Shown in pieces: positions 1-5,772 of a DNA stretch of 8,728 nt. The stretch's first letter is position 1, and each line of letters begins with the position of its first letter. The position numbers were made by a program, and so were the translations under genes. The notes under the pieces were generated by a model that was given only the letters and a program-made list of their open reading frames with translations, made no database searches and was not told the DNA's origin. The stretch comes from Deltaproteobacteria bacterium (lineage in GTDB: Bacteria; Desulfobacterota_C; Deferrisomatia; Deferrisomatales; JACRMM01), in NCBI GenBank assembly GCA_016218905.1, contig JACRCS010000955.1, positions 1 through 8,728 on the forward strand, given 5' to 3'.

Positions 1-13
1 GAGGAATTATTAA

Positions 14-59
14 TCCCTAAATCCCTAAATCCCTAAATCCCTAAATTCTAATTCCTAAA
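14..59. repeat. 8-base tandem repeat (TCCCTAAA)n with G-quadruplex potential
   Basis: Four perfect head-to-tail copies of TCCCTAAA occupy 14-45, followed by decayed copies (TTCTAA at 46-51, TTCCTAAA at 52-59). On the minus strand this reads as GGGATTTA repeats: four GGG tracts (complementary to 15-17, 23-25, 31-33 and 39-41) separated by identical five-base ATTTA spacers, which fits the standard G-quadruplex pattern. It starts only a few bases after the stop codon of the minus-strand fadN gene, so it would lie in the 3' untranslated part of that mRNA. It is much more AT-rich than its surroundings. No hairpin followed by a T-run is visible, so it is not a classical terminator. The array may continue or recur beyond the window edge. 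Confidence 0.9.
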
Positions 60-66
60 TTCTCCC

Positions 67-2445
67 TCAGTTCTTCAGCGGTTTCCCGGTTTCGAGCATG
101 TGCTCGATGCGCTCCAGCGTCTTGGGCTCGCGGCAGAGCTCCACGAACGCCCTCCGCTCCAGATCGAGCAAGTAGTGCTCGTCGACGACGGTCCCCGCGT
201 CCACCTCTCCGCCGCAGAGCACGTAGGCTAGCTTGCCCGCTACAACGCGGTCGTGATCCGAGAGGTAGCGCCCCTGGGCCATGTTGTGGATCCTGTTTCG
301 AAGAATCGCGAGACCGTCCCGTCCCATAACAGCGACCGTGACCGGTGCCAGGGGCTGCCAGCCGCACTCCAGCATGGAGAGGGCCGCACACTTGGCGGCG
401 TGGAGGAGATGGTCGCGGTTCATGGTCACTCCATCCCCGGCGCGGAGGAACCCGAGGTCGAACGCCTCCCACGCCGAGGCGGTCACGCGAGCCGTCAGGA
501 TGGTCTCGAAGGCCCTCACCAGGGCGAAAGCCCGGGAGCCCGGAGCGTCGGCCTGCGCCGGAGTCCGCAGGAGAGCTTCCTTTGTGCCCCCCGCTGCGGG
601 GATGAGCCCCACCCCGACTTCGACGAGCCCCATGGAGACCTCCTGGCTCGCCTGGATCCGGTGGGAGTGGAGGCAGACCTCGAGCCCGCCGCCCAGCACC
701 CGCTCGAAGGGCGCCGCCACGACGGGCACGGGCGCGTACTTGAGCTTCATCACCATCCGCTGGCCCCCGCGGACCATCGCGTCGACCCCCTGCCAATCCC
801 CTTCGAGAGCCCTCGCCCCCACCGGCCTGAGGTCGGCCCCGGCCGAGAAGACCTTCCCGTGATTTCCCAGGACGAGGGCGCGGTAGTCCCTGCCGGCGCG
901 GTCCAGAGCTGCCTCGATAAAGGCCGTGAGCGGCTCGCTCAGGGTGTTCATCTTCGTGTGGAATTCGACGCACGCGACGCCCTCGCCCAGGTCCACCAGG
1001 CTCGCGCAGTCGTCCTCCATCAGCGTCTTTCCGGAGAGCTTCCGGTCCGAAAGGCGTAGGGCCCGCGCATCGGAAGGGAATGGACGATGCGCCTGCTCCC
1101 GGGGCGCCCAGGCGAGCTGCGTCGTCCCCGCCGCATCGTAGAACCTCGGGTTGGGCGAGGACGCCAGTGCCGTTACCCAGTCCGGGACGTCCCGCCCCTC
1201 GGCCAGCATTCTCTCGACCGACTCCTTGACCCCCAAGGCGTCCCAGAGCTCGAAGGGGCCCAGCTCCCAAGCGAAGCCCCAGCGCATGGCCCGGTCCACG
1301 GAGACGAGGTCGTCGGCAATCTCCGGAATCCGATGGGCGGCATAGACGAGCGTGGCTGCCGTGACGTCCCACGCGAGTCTTCCGGCCGCGTCGTCGCGGC
1401 GCACGAGACCGGCGATCCGGACACCAGGGTCCGCCGTCTTGGCGGCGTCCGAAAGGCTCCCGTACGCGACCTTGCGCGCGGGCCGGTACTTCAGCGTCGC
1501 GGGGTCGAAGACGAGCGCTCTCTTATCTTTATAGAAGCCGCTCCCACTCTTGTGGCCGAACCACCCCCGCCCGATCATCGTCTCGATCCAGGGCGGAAGT
1601 GTCATCTCGTCGCGGCACTCGTCTCGGGGGGCTCCCTCGCGCTGAGTGCGGACGACGTGCGGCAGGAGGTCGATGCCGGCGAGGTCCACGGTTCCGAAGG
1701 TCGCCGAAGAGGCTCGGCCCAGGGCTTTGCCCGTGACGGCGTCCACCTCCTCGATACCGAGGCCGTGCTTCTCCATGGCGTTGATCGCGTACACGGTGGA
1801 GAAGATCCCGATTCGATTCGCGACGAAGTTAGGGGTGTCCTTGGCGATGACGACGCCCTTTCCGAGGCGGGTCTCCGCGAACTCCTGGAATCCTTTCAGG
1901 ACTTCCGTCGAAGTGTTCGTGCCCGGCACGAGCTCAAGGAGGTGCATGTACCGAGGAGGGTTGAAGAAGTGCGTTCCGAAGAAGCGGGGCTTCACCGTCT
2001 CGGGGAGCGCCTCGGCCATGGCGTTCACCGAGAGGCCCGAGGTGTTCGTCGTGAGCACGGCACCGGGAGACAGGTGCTCGGAGACCCGCAGGAGCAGACC
2101 GACTTTGACGTCGAGCCGCTCGACGATGGCCTCCACGACCCAATCCACCTCCCGGAGCGCCGGAAGGTCGTCCTCCAGGTTTCCTGGCGTGACAAGGCCG
2201 GCGCGCGCTGGGTGGGCGAAGGGCGCGAGCCTGGCTCGTCGAGCCGCTTCCAGCCCTTTCTCCGAGAAGCGGTTCCGCACCCGCGGATGAGTGAGGTCCC
2301 AGCCCTTCTTCCGTTCTTCATCGGTGATCTCTCCCGGGACGATGTCGAGGAGGAGGGTCGGAATGCCGGCGTTGGCGAGGAGCGCGGCGATTCCGCTCCC
2401 CATCGCGCCCGCGCCCAGGACGGCTGCTCTTCGAATAACGGACAT
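67..2445 (-). CDS. fadN: FadN-type 3-hydroxyacyl-CoA dehydrogenase / enoyl-CoA hydratase
   Basis: Bifunctional cytoplasmic beta-oxidation enzyme (792 aa) that should hydrate 2-enoyl-CoA and then oxidise 3-hydroxyacyl-CoA with NAD+. The dehydrogenase half comes first: Rossmann motif GAGAMG at 11-16, NTSGLSV at 134-140, the family signature THFFNP at 158-163 with the catalytic His159, and KDTPNFVANRIG at 202-213. A second dehydrogenase C-terminal region follows to about 430. The crotonase half starts near 480: FSAGADL at 533-539 and GGGLEV at 585-590 form the oxyanion-hole regions, and Glu589 and Glu609 sit where the two catalytic glutamates of hydratases are expected. Dehydrogenase-then-hydratase order and length match FadN of Bacillus rather than FadB/FadJ of enterobacteria, which have the reverse order. 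The start is supported by GGAG (complement of 2452-2455) six bases upstream of the ATG. It lies 47 bases after fadE, probably in the same transcript. All key residues are present, so it should be active. Confidence 0.95.
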   Translation of the reverse strand: MSVIRRAAVLGAGAMGSGIAALLANAGIPTLLLDIVPGEITDEERKKGWDLTHPRVRNRFSEKGLEAARRARLAPFAHPARAGLVTPGNLEDDLPALREVDWVVEAIVERLDVKVGLLLRVSEHLSPGAVLTTNTSGLSVNAMAEALPETVKPRFFGTHFFNPPRYMHLLELVPGTNTSTEVLKGFQEFAETRLGKGVVIAKDTPNFVANRIGIFSTVYAINAMEKHGLGIEEVDAVTGKALGRASSATFGTVDLAGIDLLPHVVRTQREGAPRDECRDEMTLPPWIETMIGRGWFGHKSGSGFYKDKRALVFDPATLKYRPARKVAYGSLSDAAKTADPGVRIAGLVRRDDAAGRLAWDVTAATLVYAAHRIPEIADDLVSVDRAMRWGFAWELGPFELWDALGVKESVERMLAEGRDVPDWVTALASSPNPRFYDAAGTTQLAWAPREQAHRPFPSDARALRLSDRKLSGKTLMEDDCASLVDLGEGVACVEFHTKMNTLSEPLTAFIEAALDRAGRDYRALVLGNHGKVFSAGADLRPVGARALEGDWQGVDAMVRGGQRMVMKLKYAPVPVVAAPFERVLGGGLEVCLHSHRIQASQEVSMGLVEVGVGLIPAAGGTKEALLRTPAQADAPGSRAFALVRAFETILTARVTASAWEAFDLGFLRAGDGVTMNRDHLLHAAKCAALSMLECGWQPLAPVTVAVMGRDGLAILRNRIHNMAQGRYLSDHDRVVAGKLAYVLCGGEVDAGTVVDEHYLLDLERRAFVELCREPKTLERIEHMLETGKPLKN

Positions 2446-2492
2446 GGTCCTCTCCGGTGAAGCTGGTTGGTGGTGTTGGTCTCAGTCGGGGA

Positions 2493-4292
2493 TCAGAGGA
2501 CCACGCGTTCGCATTCGACGAGCCTCGACGCGATCGTTTCCCGAAGCGCGATCAGGTCCGAGGAACTCCGGGCCGAAAGCTCGGCGAGGCCGGCTGCCAG
2601 GGAGGCCTCCGCCGGTGTCCCGCGGAGCGCCGTGACCAGATCGAGGCCGAAGCGTTCGGCCTGGCGGGCCGCCTCCTCGCACGCGATGCGCGCGGCCGCC
2701 ACGGGAATCCCGGCCGCCTCGGCTCCGCGGCGGCCCACGTCCTTCTGGGCACGCAGCAGTGCAGACTGGGCGGTGTAAGCGAGTGCGGCGAGATCGGCGA
2801 TGCGCGTCAGGAGTGGCTGCTGCTCCGCGATCGCCTTCCCGTGCTTCTCCTCTGCGGCCCTCATCGCGAGCAGGCAGAGGCGCTTGAGCGTCGCGACGAT
2901 CCTCTCTTCAGAGGCGAGGGGTCCTTCGGCTCGGGCCGTCTCGACGCCGGCGAGCGGGAGTCTGCCCGCCGCTCCCAGGCGCAAGAGCGCCGACGCCGCG
3001 AAGATCCGGTTGATCTCGTTGGTTCCTTCGAAGATCCGGTTGATCCGGGCATCCCGATAGTAGCGCTCGACGGGATATTCCGAGCAGTAGCCGTACCCGC
3101 CGAAACACTGAACCGCCTCGTCTACAACGAAGTCGAGGATTTCGGTCCCCGAAACCTTCACCAGAGCGCACTCGACCTGGTACTGCTCGCCCGCCGCGAG
3201 CACAGCCGCCCCATCGTGGTTTCCGCTCGCGTCTATGTGCGCCTGAATGAGCCCGAGGGTCCGGTAGGTAGCCGACTCGACCACGTACGTCCGAACCAGC
3301 ATTTCGGCCAGCTTCTCGCGAATCGCGCCTAAGTCAGCCAGACGCCTGCCGAACTGCTTTCGTTCCAGGCAGTAGGCGAGGCTCGCTTCCAGGGCGAGCT
3401 TGCAGTAGCCGGTCGACTGGACCCCACCGACCTTCAGGCGGCCGAAGTTCAGGATGTTGAAGGCGATCTTGTGGCCCTTGCCGATCTCTCCGAGCACATT
3501 CCCCACCGGCACCCGCGCGTCCGCGAGGATGACGTTGGTGGTCGAGCTGCCCCGCAGCCCCATCTTGTGCTCCTCGGGGCCGGTGGAGAGGCCCGGTGTG
3601 TCCCGGTCGACGATGAAGGCCGTGAAGTCCTTCCCATCCACCTTGGCGAAGACCGTGAAGACGTCCGCTACCCCGCCGTTGCTGATGAACTGCTTCGTCC
3701 CGTTCAGGACGTAGTGAGTGCCGTCCGCTGAGAGCACCGCCTTCGTACGGCACGCGAGGGCATCCGACCCGGCGGCCGGCTCGGTGAGGCAGTAGCAGCC
3801 GATCAACTCACCCGTGGCGAGGGAGGGCACATACCGCTCCTTCTGCTCGGGCGTTCCGTAGTAGACGATGGGCAGGCTGCCGATGCTCGAGTGGACCCCG
3901 CAGAGGGTCTGAAAGGAGGTCTGGCCCGAGAGGTTCTCGTAGATGAGCGCGCTGGAGGTCTTGTCCAGGGCGAGCCCACCGTACTCCTCCGGCACGTCGG
4001 CCATGAGGAGCCCCAGCTCGCCCGCCGCGCGCATCAGCTCTAGCGACAGTTCAAAGTCCTTCTCCTCGATCCGGTCGGAATGGGGGAGGACCTCGTTCAC
4101 CATGAAGTCGCGAGCCGTGTTGGCGTACTGATGCTGCTCGGCCGTGAAGTCCTCGGGCGTAAAGACGTCGAGGATGCAAGTCTCGCGAACCAGAAAGGCG
4201 CCTCCCGAGAGCCGCGAGCGGTTCTCACCGCTTTCTCCGCAAGCTCCTCCACGAGTCTCAGCTCCTCGTGCCACCTGTACTCCCGTTCCCAT
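2493..4292 (-). CDS. fadE: acyl-CoA dehydrogenase, FadE type
   Basis: Flavoprotein (599 aa from this start) catalysing the first beta-oxidation step, FAD-dependent oxidation of acyl-CoA to trans-2-enoyl-CoA; electrons would pass to electron-transfer flavoprotein. Visible signatures: GGAFLVRE at 30-37 and DVFTPEDFT at 42-50, the typical N-terminal stretch of the FadE branch; the first family signature CYCLTEPAAGSDA at 166-178 (FAD/substrate binding); QCFGGYGYCSEYPVERYYRDAR at 395-416; and FEGTNEI at 421-427, whose Glu422 is the expected catalytic base. A C-terminal extension of about 160 residues beyond the core matches the long FadE/VLCAD-like forms and suggests long-chain substrates (inference). 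An ATG three codons upstream (4299-4301) directly abuts the Shine-Dalgarno and is disfavoured. The first 29 residues are Gly/Arg-rich and do not resemble the family, so a later start remains possible. It is the first gene of the minus-strand pair and diverges from the transporter operon. Confidence 0.95.
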   Translation of the reverse strand: MGTGVQVARGAETRGGACGESGENRSRLSGGAFLVRETCILDVFTPEDFTAEQHQYANTARDFMVNEVLPHSDRIEEKDFELSLELMRAAGELGLLMADVPEEYGGLALDKTSSALIYENLSGQTSFQTLCGVHSSIGSLPIVYYGTPEQKERYVPSLATGELIGCYCLTEPAAGSDALACRTKAVLSADGTHYVLNGTKQFISNGGVADVFTVFAKVDGKDFTAFIVDRDTPGLSTGPEEHKMGLRGSSTTNVILADARVPVGNVLGEIGKGHKIAFNILNFGRLKVGGVQSTGYCKLALEASLAYCLERKQFGRRLADLGAIREKLAEMLVRTYVVESATYRTLGLIQAHIDASGNHDGAAVLAAGEQYQVECALVKVSGTEILDFVVDEAVQCFGGYGYCSEYPVERYYRDARINRIFEGTNEINRIFAASALLRLGAAGRLPLAGVETARAEGPLASEERIVATLKRLCLLAMRAAEEKHGKAIAEQQPLLTRIADLAALAYTAQSALLRAQKDVGRRGAEAAGIPVAAARIACEEAARQAERFGLDLVTALRGTPAEASLAAGLAELSARSSSDLIALRETIASRLVECERVVL

Positions 4293-4301
4293 GGCGGACA
4301 T

Positions 4302-4306
4302 CTCCT
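4302..4306 (-). promoter_or_regulatory. ribosome binding site of fadE, decides the start
   Basis: AGGAG on the minus strand lies nine bases upstream of the ATG at 4292. The in-frame upstream ATG at 4301 follows it with no spacer, so ribosomes should initiate at 4292. Confidence 0.6.
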
Positions 4307-4364
4307 ATCTGCGTCCGGCAACCTCCCGAGGGAGCAAAGCACGTCTCATCCTCGAAAGATCACT

Positions 4365-4399
4365 CAGCACGACCACGAGCCACTGGGCGTGGTCCGCTG
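4365..4399. repeat. inverted repeat / leader hairpin upstream of fadE
   Basis: CAGC (4365-4368) and GACCACG (4371-4377) pair with CGTGGTC (4388-4394) and GCTG (4396-4399), giving an 11-base-pair stem interrupted by a small 2x1 internal loop and closed by a ten-base loop. It lies about 75-105 bases before the fadE start, so it may be an operator for a fatty-acid regulator or a hairpin in the fadE leader. No T-run follows on either strand, so it is not an obvious terminator. Confidence 0.6.
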
Positions 4400-4407
4400 G
4401 TGCCGCG

Positions 4408-4417
4408 ACAGCGCTGT
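4408..4417. promoter_or_regulatory. perfect 10-base palindrome ACAGCGCTGT
   Basis: A perfect palindrome in the divergent spacer. It shares the core AGCGCT with a second perfect 10-base palindrome at 4492-4501 whose start is 84 bases away. Two palindromes with one core in a promoter region could be paired sites for a dimeric repressor. This is inference; such palindromes also arise by chance in GC-rich DNA. Confidence 0.3.
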
Positions 4418-4491
4418 GAGGAGGAAATCGCATCGGCTGCGAACAGGGCCCATGCCGCCGTCCGAATGGTCGAAGACGATTCCCACCAGGT

Positions 4492-4501
4492 GGAGCGCTC
4501 C
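4492..4501. promoter_or_regulatory. perfect 10-base palindrome GGAGCGCTCC
   Basis: The second perfect palindrome with the AGCGCT core. It overlaps CCACCAGGTGG (4483-4493), another palindrome with a single central base, and abuts the stem-loop at 4500-4527. The resulting run of about 45 bases is nearly continuous dyad symmetry. A regulator binding site is a reasonable but unproven reading. Confidence 0.3.
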
Positions 4502-4527
4502 CAGAAGACGGTGTTTCGCCTTCTGGG
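4500..4527. repeat. stem-loop CCCAGAAG / CTTCTGGG
   Basis: Perfect 8-base arms at 4500-4507 and 4520-4527 with a 12-base spacer, which can add two further C-G pairs across an A-C mismatch. No T-run follows on either strand, so it does not look like a rho-independent terminator. Its role is unknown. Confidence 0.55.
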
Positions 4528-4571
4528 CGAAGACAGCGTCTGCGATACGCCAAGAGAATAGGACTTCAGAT

Positions 4572-4616
4572 TGGCCGAACGAATACTGGTTTCCAGGTAT
4601 TCTCGCTGGCCGAACG
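4572..4616. repeat. hairpin bracketed by a 10-base direct repeat
   Basis: TGGCCGAACG occurs at 4572-4581 and again at 4607-4616, with starts 35 bases apart. Between the copies lies a hairpin: GAATACTGG (4581-4589), a TTT loop, then CCA (4593-4595) and GTATTC (4597-4602), with one bulged G at 4596. It sits about 160-200 bases before the propeller gene start, where an upstream control site for the transporter operon could lie. The combination of a direct repeat and a dyad is unusual for random sequence, but no known operator family is recognised. Confidence 0.55.
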
Positions 4617-4673
4617 GACAGCCAAAATCCTCGAAAGTCGTCGCGAGACTCTCCGTACGAGCTGGAACGGTCA

Positions 4674-4705
4674 CCCGGAGCATCGAGGGAAAGACGCTCT
4701 CCGGG
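4674..4705. repeat. inverted repeat CCCGGAG / CTCCGGG
   Basis: Perfect 7-base arms at 4674-4680 and 4699-4705 with an 18-base spacer. It is followed by AGACAGTCT (4709-4717), a short palindrome with a central A, and another CCCGGG-containing stretch at about 4718-4723. It lies 70-100 bases before the propeller gene start, so it could be an operator or fold in the 5' leader of the transporter mRNA. The role is inferred from position only. Confidence 0.45.
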
Positions 4706-4773
4706 GGTAGACAGTCTCCCGGGCTCTAAGGCGAACGATGTTTTAGGCTGCGAATGAACATCGGAGGTGGTTC

Positions 4774-5748
4774 ATGTATCAAAGGGGACGGCTCTCATTA
4801 CTCGCCGCCGTGGGGGTACTCCTCCTGGCCCTCCCGGCCTTAGCCGGACCTCGGCTCGACGACCTCTTCTCCGTTACCTTCCCGACCCAACAGGAGGGCT
4901 GGGCCTGCGGCCGCTGGGGGACCGTGCTCCACACCGGCGACGGCGGCGCCACCTGGACCCGGCAGGCCACCGGGACCGACTACACCCTCACCTCCATCTC
5001 CTTCGTGGACGCGCGCAACGGCTGGGCCGTCGGCGACAGCGGCACGATCCTCCACACGGCCGACGGCGGGAAGACCTGGGAGAAGCAGAAGAGCCCGGTC
5101 CCCTACTTCCTCATGGGCGTCCAGTTCGTCACCAAGGAGAAGGGCTGGATCGTCACCGAGCGGACCCACATCCTCGCCACGACCGACGGCGGCAGGACCT
5201 GGGCCGTCCAGTTTCACGATCAGGACTTCATCCTGAAGAGCGTCTCCTTCTGCGACGAGCAGAACGGCTGGGCGGCGGGCGAGTACGGCTTCGTCTACCA
5301 CACCGCCGACGGCGGGAAGACCTGGTCCCACCAGGCGGGCGAGTTCCGCATCGACGACGACACGGGAGAGGTGGTCGGGGGGAACTTCCTCTTCGACGTC
5401 ACCGCGATCGACCCGAAGACCGCCTGGGCGGTCGGAATCGACGGGTACGCCGCGAAGACCGCCGACGGCGGGAAGAGCTGGCAGCCGGTGAAGGGGCTGC
5501 CGAAGACCCACCTCTTCGGCGTGCGCAACGGTCCCCAGGGCGTCGCGGTGGTAGGGGACGCGACCCTGCTCCTCACCTCCGACGGCGGCGCCACGTGGCG
5601 TCCGGTTCAGACGGAGCCTTCCATCCGGTACGGCTGGCTCTACCGGGTCGCCCGGCGCGCGGACCAGGGGTTCGTGGCGGTGGGGCAGGGGGGATGGATC
5701 TACGTCTCGGACACGAAGGCGACCTCGTCGCGGCTCGCGCGGCGCTGA
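4774..5748 (+). CDS. secreted YCF48/HCF136-like beta-propeller protein
   Basis: A 324-residue exported protein. The N-terminus is a Sec signal peptide (basic MYQRGR, hydrophobic core 8-22, likely cleavage after Ala-Leu-Ala at 24); no lipobox cysteine is present. The mature part is made of repeats ending in an Asp-box/BNR-type motif T-x-DGG-x-[TS]-W: 53-61, 94-102, 135-143, 176-184, 228-236 and 267-275. The first four are exactly 41 residues apart. GWAVG/GWAAG-type strands precede most motifs, and a last degenerate blade (GQGGWIYVSD, 304-313) would close a seven-bladed propeller. The family includes the photosystem II assembly factor YCF48, but in non-phototrophs such proteins are often encoded beside RND/MMPL transporters, as here, where a periplasmic accessory role is likely. 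GGAGG (4763-4767) lies six bases before the ATG. The gene heads the plus-strand operon, 24 bases before the RND gene. Its binding partner and substrate are unknown. Confidence 0.9.
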   Translation: MYQRGRLSLLAAVGVLLLALPALAGPRLDDLFSVTFPTQQEGWACGRWGTVLHTGDGGATWTRQATGTDYTLTSISFVDARNGWAVGDSGTILHTADGGKTWEKQKSPVPYFLMGVQFVTKEKGWIVTERTHILATTDGGRTWAVQFHDQDFILKSVSFCDEQNGWAAGEYGFVYHTADGGKTWSHQAGEFRIDDDTGEVVGGNFLFDVTAIDPKTAWAVGIDGYAAKTADGGKSWQPVKGLPKTHLFGVRNGPQGVAVVGDATLLLTSDGGATWRPVQTEPSIRYGWLYRVARRADQGFVAVGQGGWIYVSDTKATSSRLARR

Positions 5749-5772
5749 GCGAAGCAGTCAGGGAGCAGACAG

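Larger units (their letters stand above)
4303..4773. other. divergent intergenic region with many dyad elements
   Basis: About 470 bases separate the starts of the minus-strand fadE and the plus-strand propeller gene. The region must contain promoters for both directions, yet I find no convincing -35/-10 pair with good spacing on either strand. Open reading frames cross it, but none has a recognisable product, a good ribosome site or a consistent codon pattern. It is rich in dyad symmetry: a long hairpin at 4365-4399, palindromes at 4408-4417, 4483-4493 and 4492-4501, stem-loops at 4500-4527, 4581-4602 and 4674-4705, and AGACAGTCT at 4709-4717. A decayed gene cannot be excluded. Confidence 0.7.

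Noticed and set aside
14..59. Possible CRISPR array or telomere
   Set aside because: The units are only 8 bases with no spacers, so it is not CRISPR. The similarity to the plant telomere unit TTTAGGG is superficial because the period is 8 and the array is short and lies beside a bacterial gene.
41..2460. Long frames of 443 (minus) and 457 (plus) codons over fadN
   Set aside because: They are low-complexity Arg/Gly/Pro-rich translations overlapping a full-length gene with all its catalytic motifs intact.
4500..4527. Possible rho-independent terminator
   Set aside because: The stem is good, but no T-run follows on either strand and both flanking operons point away from it, so no transcript is expected to end there.
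4268..4561. Plus-strand 97-codon frame in the divergent spacer with a passably protein-like end (AAVRMVEDDSHQVERSQKTV...)
   Set aside because: It overlaps the fadE start, has no clear ribosome site and matches no family I recognise. A gene remnant is possible but not supportable from the sequence.
4774..5748. Evidence for a phototrophic organism from the YCF48-like gene
   Set aside because: YCF48-like propellers are widespread in non-phototrophs beside RND transporters, and no photosynthesis gene is present.
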